From Shewanella livingstonensis (GTDB lineage: Bacteria; Pseudomonadota; Gammaproteobacteria; Enterobacterales; Shewanellaceae), in assembly GCF_003855395.1 (NCBI RefSeq), contig NZ_CP034015.1, positions 4,598,001-4,662,000 of the forward strand: DNA of 64,000 nt. The letters are read 5' to 3'. Position 1 is the stretch's first letter, and every line of letters starts with the position of its first letter. Below the pieces are notes generated by a model. The model was given only the letters and a program-made list of their open reading frames with translations, was not told where the DNA came from and did no database searches. This document shows positions 45,089 to 53,612 of the stretch, one piece after another. The position numbers and the translations under genes are program-made.

Positions 45089-46222
45089 TTTGCATTACCT
45101 AGTAAATTGCAAACGTAAGCATTACGTTCATCCGATATTTTTGTACGAGAAGACTCTAAAGAGGCACTTTTAAAGTCACCAGCTTTAAGGTGCTTATTAA
45201 AGTTAGGAAAGGTATTTTTTAGCTTAGTCATTCCCAGATTAAATATCATGTCAAACAATGCTAACTTAACATCATTGGGAAACGCAGCAAACTTAGTGGC
45301 CCCATAAATACGTTTTAATTCAGCTTCAAAACTAGGGCCTGTTGATCTTTGCTGGTTGAATTTTGTTCGAGTTAAAAACGTTTTAATCGAGGCGAATGGA
45401 TTGATGCCTAGTCATCTAAGCAAAATGCATTCAACAAAGAGTAAAACGTTTTTAGCCGAACCCTTCGGGCAGCGTTTGTTGGCCATTTTTACTGTGTTAT
45501 CGACTTTTTATGTAGAATAACTACACCTCAAAGTCTCTGCCTTGTACAAATGGCCAACAATTCGCTGCAAAAATAACCTTGAAAGATCAACAGGCCCTAG
45601 TGATATGTTCTTGAACTTGATTATTCATTACAGAATCAGTCAATATCAACGAAGTGAGCACTTTAAATTCATTCGCTTCGAAATCTTTACCAAATGGGCG
45701 CTTCTGTATTACATTAAATTCATCTTCAATCTGCTTAGCTGTAGCAGGCACCCCCGTACTACTCACAACAAAAGGTACCTTTTGAGCAGCCTGAAAACCG
45801 GTCATCATATGCCCAACACCGACAGTGACTTTACCAACAGTATCTAAATACATATGCGGTACCCGCCCCTCATATTTCTCTAGATTTTTCTTCAAAATCA
45901 CTTTGAGTGAACCTGAAATAGGTACTACTGAAGCCGCCAAATATGCACTTAATTTTTCGTTAAACTTACGATGGGAGCGACCGTTTGCATCGATTTTTCC
46001 GTCAGGACGAACCATGCCAACAGATTTACTTTGAAATATCTTAATCGCTGCGACTGTTTTTGAATGCTCTGGACGAGAACCCAATCTACCGTCCTCAACC
46101 AGTTTTCTAGTTGGCGGTATGAGTCCTAATAAATTATTTAGTGCTCCCTGCACGGCTTTCACATCATTTGGTGTATTTACACCGCCCACCCCTACAGATT
46201 GAGTGATTATTAACTTAGCCAT
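45085..46222 (-). pseudogene. Peptidoglycan-binding + lysozyme protein A, split by a MITE
   Basis: Removing 45335-45597 and one TA gives a continuous 290-residue protein. An N-terminal peptidoglycan-binding-like domain (about 10-95, VKAVQGALNNLLGL, TVAAIKIFQ) is followed by a T4-type lysozyme domain with catalytic E118, D127 and T133 (EG...YLDTVGKVTVGVGH), which keep the exact Glu-8-Asp-5-Thr spacing. There is no signal peptide. It should hydrolyse the glycan strands of peptidoglycan and needs a secretion machine. SD AAGGAG sits before MAKLIITQ. Insertion makes the present protein stop after EHITRAC. Confidence 0.88.
45335..45597. mobile_element. 263-bp MITE-like element inside the lysozyme gene
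   Basis: Terminal inverted repeats GGGCCTGTTGATCTTT, nearly identical to the IS5-family element ends at 37364-38215, and a TA duplication on both sides. It has no coding capacity. An internal pair of inverted segments (GTTGGCCATTT / AAATGGCCAAC) would fold into a hairpin. It was probably moved by the transposase of the IS5-like element. Confidence 0.9.
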
Positions 46223-46570
46223 TATTACTCCTTGTAAATGTCTAAACGTTTTAATTAGCACTGACTTATAAAATTTGTAACTTATTAGTGCATCTAAACA
46301 AAATCTAGAAAATCTAGAAAATCTATAGAAAGAATATACTTGAAATAGTAAACAGGTTAAATCATCAGAAATGATAGCTTTAAAATTAAAAACAATTACT
46401 TATGATAGTTTTAGAATAGATTTATTATTCGTCAGGGAATCTCTGAGCGATTGTAGATATCCAAAGCTGAATAGAGCAATCATTTTATTGATCACCTCTC
46501 AAAAGACATAATATTAAATTAGCAGAGGTATCACTAAATCTGACTAAACTAAATTACATTCACTTTATTA
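46223..46570. other. AT-rich intergenic region with short repeats
   Basis: About 350 bases upstream of the lysozyme module and downstream of hipA. It holds a tandem AAATCTAG-type repeat (around 46300-46325). It should include the module's promoter; no gene seen. Confidence 0.45.
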
Positions 46571-47875
46571 TTACAACTCAACAGCCTTTACTTCAGCCGT
46601 CATATCAAGATAGCGTTGGCACCTTGTCATGAGTTGCTGGCGATAATCTGCCACAAAAGCATGTTCATCTTTAGCCAACGCTGGAAGCATCGCAATCACA
46701 TCATCTATCACTTGCTCTATTTTGGTTGCCATCTTTGTTAAATTACTGACTAATAATAGTCGTGGTAAATTCAGTTCCTCGGCGAACGAGGCCAGTTGAT
46801 AAGCATAAATTTTATTAGGGTCGAATTCATCATCGATAGCCATTGCCATCTCCTGTTCGAAATCCTTATACATTGCCACATTGACTAAGTCATACCAGGG
46901 GGTCGGTACCATCCCTGTGGGAGTCATGAAAAATGAGTAGTTTTTGCCATGGGCATCAGCATTACCGCTAAGTAAATTAAATAAAGCCCACTGCAGCATA
47001 TTTTGTTTAGCAGCTGCAGGATTAGTGCACTCACTGGCGAGGCTAAACAAACGAGCAAAGCTTACGCCCTCTCGAATACCTTTCACATCACGACCGGTGC
47101 CAAAGTTACGCTCGTATTTTTTGCTCACACTAAAACCCAGTGCTTGGCAGCTATCAATCATGTGTCGTCTCAAGACTTTTTGAGCCTCTGATATATAACG
47201 ACGATCAAAGCGTTCGACACAAAGGGATTTATGTTGACCAAACTCGACAATATCGACATTAGCAACATCGTTACCAATAGCCTTAGCCAAGCTCATGGTA
47301 AGAAACTCGTTAATCACTAAATGACGGTATGGTGCAAACTTCAAAATATGTGTGGATGCCAGCGAACCGTCACCAAAGCCAAAAGTATTGCCATTATAAA
47401 ACAGGTTTAATTTAGACTGCACCCCAGCGACTGACAGCCTTGGTTTTCCGTCCCACACTTCCATTGGCCATAGCTGCGGATCTTCAATTCGCTTAATCAC
47501 TTCATCAACACTTATCGCCCTTAAGGCTGTTGCCGGTAGTAATGTTCCTGTTGGCGAAAAAGCGATTGCACCCGCGGTATCAAGGCCGATACCACGAATA
47601 AGCGCAAATGTATTACCACGAGAAACCCCTAGCGATTCAATTAAGTATTCTAAGCCTTTATTTTCAGGTAATAGGTTGACTAAAAACATCGCAATTTGAT
47701 GACTATTAGCGGTTCCCTCTAGGGGAATCATTGGCGAAATAGGGAAACCACCTTGTTGCCAACTATGAGAGTATTGGACCGTGAATGTCTCAGTCGCTGG
47801 ATCAAATGACAGCTCACCAATTATCTGATCGCCCAGATGCATATCTAAAGTCAGTTTTTCAGCGGTACTCATCAT
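46571..47875 (-). CDS. hipA: HipA Ser/Thr kinase toxin (classical hipBA)
   Basis: 434 residues. An N-terminal subdomain with GELSFDPATETFTVQYSHSW, P-loop-like LSVAGVQSKLNLFY, catalytic loop GNADAHGKNYSF, metal-binding TPWYDLVNV. HipA phosphorylates glutamyl-tRNA synthetase and causes growth arrest and tolerance. The start ATG shares bases with the hipB stop (TAATG); the next codon is also ATG. Partner HipB precedes it, and the operator array is upstream of hipB. Confidence 0.93.
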   Translation of the reverse strand: MMSTAEKLTLDMHLGDQIIGELSFDPATETFTVQYSHSWQQGGFPISPMIPLEGTANSHQIAMFLVNLLPENKGLEYLIESLGVSRGNTFALIRGIGLDTAGAIAFSPTGTLLPATALRAISVDEVIKRIEDPQLWPMEVWDGKPRLSVAGVQSKLNLFYNGNTFGFGDGSLASTHILKFAPYRHLVINEFLTMSLAKAIGNDVANVDIVEFGQHKSLCVERFDRRYISEAQKVLRRHMIDSCQALGFSVSKKYERNFGTGRDVKGIREGVSFARLFSLASECTNPAAAKQNMLQWALFNLLSGNADAHGKNYSFFMTPTGMVPTPWYDLVNVAMYKDFEQEMAMAIDDEFDPNKIYAYQLASFAEELNLPRLLLVSNLTKMATKIEQVIDDVIAMLPALAKDEHAFVADYRQQLMTRCQRYLDMTAEVKAVEL

Positions 47876-48111
47876 TAGTACCACCCACTCGAATCAGCAT
47901 CACTGGGCTTCGTCGCCAAAATGTTAATACCCAAGCCATTAAGAATTTTGAACACTGTCGAGATATAAACATCTTCGCCTTTCTCAACACGGATTAAGGT
48001 CTTTTTGGTCACGCCACACAACATCGCCGCCACATCTTGAGTCAGTGCTGCTTTGTTTCTGGTTTCTTTAATGAGTAAACCCAAGGATTGTTGATTGAGT
48101 GCAGATGTCAT
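47875..48111 (-). CDS. hipB: HipB antitoxin
   Basis: 78 residues with an XRE helix-turn-helix: [48 protein letters not shown]. The last residues (SDADSSGWY) form the C-terminal tail typical of HipB, ending in aromatic residues. It binds HipA and the four palindromes upstream, repressing the operon. Confidence 0.93.
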   Translation of the reverse strand: MTSALNQQSLGLLIKETRNKAALTQDVAAMLCGVTKKTLIRVEKGEDVYISTVFKILNGLGINILATKPSDADSSGWY

Positions 48112-48122
48112 AACGTTAGTCC

Positions 48123-48293
48123 AAAGTGTACTTTGCTACACTTTATCTCTGAATGGTTAAGTATTCAACAGCAAAGTGTAGCATCCTACACTTTATTGTA
48201 ATTTACCCTTTTGCTTCAGTTAAAAGTGTAACATAGTACACCTTCACAGTGTCTAGGTTGTTAAATGAGTTAAAGTGTAAGTTGTTACACTAT
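48123..48293 (-). promoter_or_regulatory. Four hipBA operators at about 50-bp steps
   Basis: Palindromes on the pattern AAAGTGTA N6 TACACTTT occupy 48123-48144, 48173-48194, 48223-48244 and 48272-48293. Their centres are 50, 50 and 49 bp apart. The third differs in the right arm (TACACCTT), the fourth in the last bases (TACACTAT). They lie directly upstream of hipB. Confidence 0.9.
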
Positions 48294-48400
48294 ACGATTA
48301 TTTCGTGATTTACTGATTAAATGTAATCACTACAGATTGTGAAATCGACCCAAATATTGACATAAATAAATATATAACAACAAGTTACGTGGAGATCGTT

Positions 48401-48452
48401 CATCCGTATCACATCTGTGCTATCGGCCTTACAATGGGGATATCTAGATAGT
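48401..48452 (+). pseudogene. yqhA 3' remnant, second
   Basis: CATCCGTATCACATCTGTGC and the following TATCGGCCTTACAATGGGGATATC match the last part of yqhA ([15 protein letters not shown]) with several changes. It ends at GAT and is followed at once by the REP-like motif (48451-48485). Confidence 0.75.
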
Positions 48453-48489
48453 GAGGCAGAAAGTTTGATCTGACCCCACTTGTTGCTTG

Positions 48490-48644
48490 TTAAATGCTCG
48501 TAGTAAATTCAGTACCTCAGCGAACGAAGCCAGTTGATAAGCATAAATATGATTAGGATCGAATTCATCATCGATATCCATTGCCACATTGACTAAGTCA
48601 TACCACGGTTTCGGCATCATCCCTATGGAAGTCATATAAAACAC
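48490..48644 (-). pseudogene. hipA internal remnant
   Basis: Reads FYMTSIGMMPKPWYDLVNVAM...DDEFDPNHIYAYQLASFAEVLNLLR, matching the region of hipA around its metal-binding motif. A 30-bp stretch is missing between two copies of CATTGCCA (present in the intact gene), an in-frame deletion by direct repeats. No start or stop of hipA remains. Confidence 0.9.
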
Positions 48645-48691
48645 TTGATAGTAAAGCTCTGATAGACCAGCTAGTTAGTGTTGATCAATGT

Positions 48692-49867
48692 TTAAATAGT
48701 GTGTTTACGAAACTCGCTTGGGGTTTTTCCAGTTTCTTGTTTAAACGCTTTATAAAATGAAGATCTAGCATTAAAACCAACCTCAAGGGCGATATTAAGC
48801 ACTGTATCTTGATTCGCTAATATTTTCGGCTTAGCCGCTTCAATACGCCACTTATTAATGAAATCAAAAAAGTTTGTTGATAACGTTTCATTAAGCGTTT
48901 GCGAAATATAGTTAGGTGAAATAGCGATAGTGCTTGAGAGCTTTTGCAGAGATAGGCTTGAATCTAAATAGAGTTTATCTTTTCTCATTATGTCATTTAT
49001 TTTTTTTGCAATACGATTTGATTGCTCTGTATCCAATGCTGAACGCTGATACTTCGTTGGAGAGTAGAGTACTTTACTCTCTTCATCATCATGTTGAGGC
49101 ATTATATTCTCGCCAACATTATTACCTTCAAGAAATCCCGGCTTTTGTTGTAAGCCAAAGTGAGTCATGCTCCATATTAATAGTAATGACAGCAAGCTCT
49201 CGGTTCTTATCGTAAATAAAAGGTCATCAAACAGGCTCGAATAGAATAATGTCACTATCGAAAACAGCCAAGTGCTGATCGCAACAAATAAAAACCAATT
49301 CATCCAGTTAAGTTCTCGTCCCTCATGATTAGAAAAGACATTTTTCAGTCGTTTTCGATACGCAGATAAACGGCGAATAACTAGAAACATGGTGTAGACG
49401 CACTGAGCAAGCCAGAGCAAAATAATCAACAATAAACCAATTAGCAAAGTAATAGCGAAGGGATCTGCAATATCGGCATCTTCAATAAATATTGCCGTGT
49501 GTAGGTCCTTTGGCAATAGCAGTATCAGTACGCTAATTACCAGTGCAGGCCATAATAAAATAAAATGACGACCTTGTTTTGAGTTAAGTTTCCAAGGACT
49601 TTCACTTGTAATGCCTTCAACATAAAACCACAAGGACGGACACAGAATAAAAAGACTTGGAAGTGCTAATGCACTATACAATTGATACCACTGAGGAAAC
49701 TGAAAACTCACTATGGGCTCCATTGCCAGAAGACCGCTAGCAAGTAAAAAAAGCGCTAGGGGTAAACAGACGATAGACTTTTTTACTCTAACCAAAAGTA
49801 AGGGAACACTTAACAGTATTTGTCCGACCATGATCAAGGTGAGGGCCATTACTATAGGGTCAGTCAA
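48692..49867 (-). CDS. AraC-family regulator with membrane domain
   Basis: 391 residues. The first about 230 have seven or so hydrophobic helices (MALTLIMVGQILLSVPLLLV, LALFLLASGLLAM, FILLWPALVISVLILLLP...). The C-terminus is an AraC HTH: LSLQKLSSTIAISPNYISQTLNETLSTNFFDFINKWRIEAA and LNIALEVGFNARSSFYKAFKQETGKTPSEFR. Such proteins link an envelope signal to transcription. The start is probably TTG (AAGGA 6 bases upstream); an ATG six codons in is the alternative. Confidence 0.88.
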   Translation of the reverse strand: MTDPIVMALTLIMVGQILLSVPLLLVRVKKSIVCLPLALFLLASGLLAMEPIVSFQFPQWYQLYSALALPSLFILCPSLWFYVEGITSESPWKLNSKQGRHFILLWPALVISVLILLLPKDLHTAIFIEDADIADPFAITLLIGLLLIILLWLAQCVYTMFLVIRRLSAYRKRLKNVFSNHEGRELNWMNWFLFVAISTWLFSIVTLFYSSLFDDLLFTIRTESLLSLLLIWSMTHFGLQQKPGFLEGNNVGENIMPQHDDEESKVLYSPTKYQRSALDTEQSNRIAKKINDIMRKDKLYLDSSLSLQKLSSTIAISPNYISQTLNETLSTNFFDFINKWRIEAAKPKILANQDTVLNIALEVGFNARSSFYKAFKQETGKTPSEFRKHTI

Positions 49868-50163
49868 ATCAAGTCCTTTTATTCTTAGCTCATTAATAAT
49901 TTTCTAACTGCTTAAGCCCCTAATTCTACTCTACTTTCTATCCTCACCATACAAAAACGTGTCCGCGCTTTCAGTCTCGGACGACATAAGCCATTATAAA
50001 ATATAGTATTTTAACTCGTTACGGCAAGTAGCAATAATAAAGCACTTATTCTGCAGCCACACAGTGAATGTTTTATGGGTTGGCAATTCCTTTCATTTCC
50101 CTATCTGCCACTAAATTTACCCATTCAATGGGACTAATAAAAATACATACCATGGAGTTATTA

Positions 50164-50604
50164 ATGAGTGTAATTAATCGTACAGAAAAAAATTTTGAAG
50201 ACTTTCAAATAAACGTAAAACTGAAGATTTCAGCCCTTTGGATTGCGGTTATGTTTTGTTATGTCTATGGCGACTATATCGAGATTTATGTACCCGGTGT
50301 AATAGCTGATGCGATGATGGTTAAATCAAGTATTGAAACTCAGCTAGAGTTTTTTGCTGTTGCGGTATTGATGGTAATGCCCAGTGTGATGATATTTTTT
50401 ACCTTAGTGGTTAAGCCTAATATTAATCGTTGGCTGAATATAATATTAGCTGCGTTTTATATCGTTTTGCTCATTGCTGTAAATACTGAAACAGGCTGGT
50501 GGTTCTATCTATTTTTAACCGCAATAGAGATTTTAATTTCAGTGGCAATTGTTTGGTATGCATGGAACTGGCCGAGGGTTAAGGATAGCGCAATCAATGA
50601 CTAA
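50164..50604 (+). CDS. DUF6326-like membrane protein
   Basis: 146 residues with four helices: KISALWIAVMFCYVYGDYIE, FFAVAVLMVMPSVMIFFTLVV, WLNIILAAFYIVLLIAV and FYLFLTAIEILISVAIVWYAW. The YGDYIE and mid-loop charged residues resemble small four-helix proteins of the DUF6326 type; function unknown. GGAG precedes MSVINRTEKN. It is divergent from the AraC regulator, which may control it. Confidence 0.7.
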   Translation: MSVINRTEKNFEDFQINVKLKISALWIAVMFCYVYGDYIEIYVPGVIADAMMVKSSIETQLEFFAVAVLMVMPSVMIFFTLVVKPNINRWLNIILAAFYIVLLIAVNTETGWWFYLFLTAIEILISVAIVWYAWNWPRVKDSAIND

Positions 50605-50630
50605 GCATTCACGGTAATAGTTAAGAATCG

Positions 50631-50676
50631 ATGGGGCCAGAAAGTTTACTCTGACCCTGAGGGATCCCACTTATTG
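50631..50676. repeat. REP-like motif
   Basis: GGGGCCAGAAAGTTTACTCTGACCC and following bases up to CCCACTTATTG match the copies at 39.8-39.9 and 48.45 kb. It directly adjoins the hipB-promoter remnant. Confidence 0.65.
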
Positions 50677-50793
50677 AACCCAAAGATTGTTGATTGAGTG
50701 CAGATACCATAACGTTAGTCCAAAGTGTACTTTGCTACACTTTTAAAAGATCTAAGTAGTTGAACGAGTTTAAAGTGTATGTTGTTACACTAT
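50677..50793 (-). pseudogene. hipB 5' end and operator remnant
   Basis: It contains the first codons of hipB (to about Gln/Gly 12) and two operators AAAGTGTA N6 TACACTTT at 50722-50743 and 50772-50793. By sequence these equal operators 1 and 4 of the intact array; operators 2 and 3 are missing, and the remaining spacing is again 50 bp. Confidence 0.85.
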
Positions 50794-50899
50794 CAAATCG
50801 ATTACGCCCTGCTTTTAAATTTAACACTGGCTTTTTTATCCACATCATAGATATCATGAGCTTGATTATTATCAAGTTATGAATGGATGCTGTTGGTAA

Positions 50900-51937
50900 A
50901 TGATTCTTAAAACTAAAACACTACAAATGACCAAAACGCCGCAAACGATTGCCGGTCAAAAACAAGAACAAGATGTGGCCTTCTTCTTACGCCGCGCATT
51001 TAAAGATCATCCTGAAGTGCTGGTTATCAACGACTTCAAATTCAGCTTTAATGATGAAACGGCTCAAATCGATCACTTGCTCGTATACACCTATGGCTTC
51101 GTGCTAATTGAATCAAAAAGCATAAAAGGTCACGTTAAAGTAAACAACCAGGGCGAATGGACACGCAGCTATAACAGCCATTGGTCAGGCATGCCCTCGC
51201 CTATCAAGCAAGTAGAACTACAACAAGCCTTGTTGAAAGAAATGCTCATGCATCATAGGAATGACATATTAAGTAAGTTACTGGGTATAAAGCAGCAAGG
51301 TTTCAATGGACGTTGTTGGCACTATTTATGTGCGGTATCCAGTAATGCTGTAATCGACCGAAAAACCATGCCCAAAGACGTTTCGGAAAAGCTTTTCAAA
51401 ACTGAATTTTTGGTCGATGAACTCAAAAGGATCATGAAGCTTAAACACAAACTAATCCGTTTAGTGAACGTCACCGACACCCGCCCAGACTTTAACCAAC
51501 AAGAACTCGATTCAATCGGCCAATTTCTTATTAGCCAACATATCGACTCAAATATTCAGCAAGTCAATAATACTCAGGTGGAACGAAAGCAAACCCAAGC
51601 GATAGCAAATACACCAGAACTTGAGCCAGAGCTTCAACCAGCGTTAGCGCCGACTCATCATCTAGCTCAATCTAATGCCACAATACTTGCACCAGTAGCT
51701 ACATTAGCGCCAGACCAACACCCAATACTAAGCTGTAAATATTGCGGTGAATCAACACAATACACCCCAATGTATGGCAAGTTCGGTTACTACATCAACT
51801 GCAACCAATGCAGCAAAAATACATCGATGAAATTACCATGCCCACAATGCATGAGTAAAAATACCAAAGTCACTAAGCGCAAAGAAACCTACACATTGAA
51901 TTGTGTAGATTGTGAGTTTGAAAAGCAGATTATTTAG
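50900..51937 (+). CDS. NERD-domain nuclease-like protein with zinc ribbons
   Basis: 345 residues. NERD domain at about 15-200 with the PD-(D/E)XK nuclease pattern: Asp58 in AQIDHLLVYTYGFVLIESKS and Glu71-x-Lys73. A Pro/Gln/Ala linker (about 225-275) leads to two Cys-rich zinc ribbons (CKYCGES...CNQC and CPQCMSK...CVDC) like topoisomerase C-terminal fingers. It would bind and possibly cut DNA. The AT-rich coiled-coil membrane gene lies 82 bases downstream on the same strand. Ribosome-binding site weak. Confidence 0.85.
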   Translation: MILKTKTLQMTKTPQTIAGQKQEQDVAFFLRRAFKDHPEVLVINDFKFSFNDETAQIDHLLVYTYGFVLIESKSIKGHVKVNNQGEWTRSYNSHWSGMPSPIKQVELQQALLKEMLMHHRNDILSKLLGIKQQGFNGRCWHYLCAVSSNAVIDRKTMPKDVSEKLFKTEFLVDELKRIMKLKHKLIRLVNVTDTRPDFNQQELDSIGQFLISQHIDSNIQQVNNTQVERKQTQAIANTPELEPELQPALAPTHHLAQSNATILAPVATLAPDQHPILSCKYCGESTQYTPMYGKFGYYINCNQCSKNTSMKLPCPQCMSKNTKVTKRKETYTLNCVDCEFEKQII

Positions 51938-52019
51938 ATGGTAAAAAATTTACTTTTATTTCACTTGTATATAGTTAAATCATCTCAATAAATACAGAAT
52001 TAATTAAGGAAGATAAAAA

Positions 52020-53528
52020 ATGTTTGGAAGTGAGAAAAGTAATGCTACCGAAATAGGACAATTATGGCAACGTTTAGTACCTCTAGAAAAATCTAATGAG
52101 GTTCTAAGTTCAATAATTAGTGCACAAAAAGAAGAAATTGAATTATTAAAAGAAAAAACTATACAGCCTTCAGAAAGTCAAAAGAATGCTCAGCATGCCG
52201 CAAGATCAGCAGCACAACATAACGGTAAAATTCAGAGAACAAAGGAAGATGTAGAAAATCTACATCAAGAAATTCAGAGAACAAATATTGAATTAACTTC
52301 ATTATTAGAAAAGGTTCAAAGTGAAGTTGTAAGTTTAGATGAAAAGATAGGTTTATACGACGACAATTTCAATCATGGTGAAAACTTACTCAACGAAATT
52401 AGTAAAATGCACAATGAATTAGAAGAAAGAATTAATGCAACAATAAAAATACTTGATGATAATGAAGATCTTGAAGAACGTATTAATGGTGCAGAAACAC
52501 AGCTAGAAGCATTAAATGAAATAGATTCAAGAGCTCAAGGGATATTAAAAAACATAACAACAAACCATGCAAAAATAAAAGAGTTAAGAGATGAAATTAT
52601 TGGCTACGAGACAGAAAACGAAGATGGTGAATCACAAAGAATTGATGGGATAAAATATCAATTAGAATCAACTTATACTGATTTAGAAAATCATATTTCT
52701 GAACTTAATGATCACTTACAAACGATATACACTGACTCAGAGGTTAATTACCAATCTTTACTAAAAAATGCTGAAAATAAAACTGAAGAAAGTATTAAAA
52801 AACACGAAAATCAATATTCCGAAGTTTACAAAAAAATCATAACTTTATTACCAGCAGCTTTAACAACTGGACTAAGCGCTGCTTATAATGAAAAGATAAA
52901 CTCTGAAAGTTCAGAGTTAATCAGCCATAATAAAACCTTTTCAAATGCAATAAAATCGCTTGTGTGCATTTCTTTAATTCCATTTTTTGCAGATTTATAC
53001 CTATTCGTTGGTTTAGAAAAAGATTTAGTCTCAGTTATTTCAGAAACACCTAAATTAGTATTATCGATATTGCCACTATATCTTCCTATTCTTTGGATGG
53101 CTTACTCTTCAAATAAAAAAGTCAAATTATCAAAAAGACTAATTGAAGAATATACCCACAAGGCTGTTCTAAGTAAGACATTCGAAGGTTTAGCCACTCA
53201 AATTGAAGAATTAGGAGATAGTGAAACATCGAATGAATTGAGAGTTAAACTACTTTTCAATCTACTTCACGTTAATTCTGAAAATCCAGGAAAGTTAATT
53301 TCGGACTATCAAACAACTGATCATCCGCTAATGGATGCGCTAGAAAAGAGTGTGAAACTTGGTGATGCAATCGAAAAATTGAAAAATATACCCGGATTTA
53401 CAAAACTTACAGCTAAATTAGAAAGAGAATCACAAGAAATATTAAAAGATGCAAATAATAAAGCCTCTAAGGCCATGGCTGCTGTAACGGACTCTTTAGA
53501 TAAAGGGGATAATGAAAAAACTGCATAA
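52020..53528 (+). CDS. Coiled-coil membrane protein, unknown
   Basis: 502 residues. The first about 280 form long coiled coils (EIQRTNIELTSLLEKVQSEVVSLDEK, LEERINGAETQLEALNEID). A pair of hydrophobic helices stands at about 315-370 (SLVCISLIPFFADLYLFVGL and LVLSILPLYLPILWMAYSS), so a hairpin inserted in the membrane. The last 125 residues are soluble and helical. Base composition is clearly more AT-rich than the older chromosomal genes. AAGGAAG precedes the start. It recalls membrane-associated components of phage-defence or stress systems, by architecture only. Confidence 0.7.
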   Translation: MFGSEKSNATEIGQLWQRLVPLEKSNEVLSSIISAQKEEIELLKEKTIQPSESQKNAQHAARSAAQHNGKIQRTKEDVENLHQEIQRTNIELTSLLEKVQSEVVSLDEKIGLYDDNFNHGENLLNEISKMHNELEERINATIKILDDNEDLEERINGAETQLEALNEIDSRAQGILKNITTNHAKIKELRDEIIGYETENEDGESQRIDGIKYQLESTYTDLENHISELNDHLQTIYTDSEVNYQSLLKNAENKTEESIKKHENQYSEVYKKIITLLPAALTTGLSAAYNEKINSESSELISHNKTFSNAIKSLVCISLIPFFADLYLFVGLEKDLVSVISETPKLVLSILPLYLPILWMAYSSNKKVKLSKRLIEEYTHKAVLSKTFEGLATQIEELGDSETSNELRVKLLFNLLHVNSENPGKLISDYQTTDHPLMDALEKSVKLGDAIEKLKNIPGFTKLTAKLERESQEILKDANNKASKAMAAVTDSLDKGDNEKTA

Positions 53529-53574
53529 TCACTTTATGGATGCAATCTAAATTTCATCTTTTACTTTCAATAAC

Positions 53575-53612
53575 AAAAAGCCCCAATACCGTTAGGTATC
53601 GGGGCTTTCTCA
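53575..53612 (+). terminator. Hairpin terminator
   Basis: Stem AAAGCCCC...GGGGCTTT with a partly paired middle, followed by TCTCAATTTTTT. Ends the NERD/coiled-coil pair. Confidence 0.8.

Noticed and set aside
48123..48293. Possible CRISPR-like repeats upstream of hipB
   Set aside because: The 50-bp spaced sequences are palindromic operators of 22 bp with AT-rich gaps; no cas genes.
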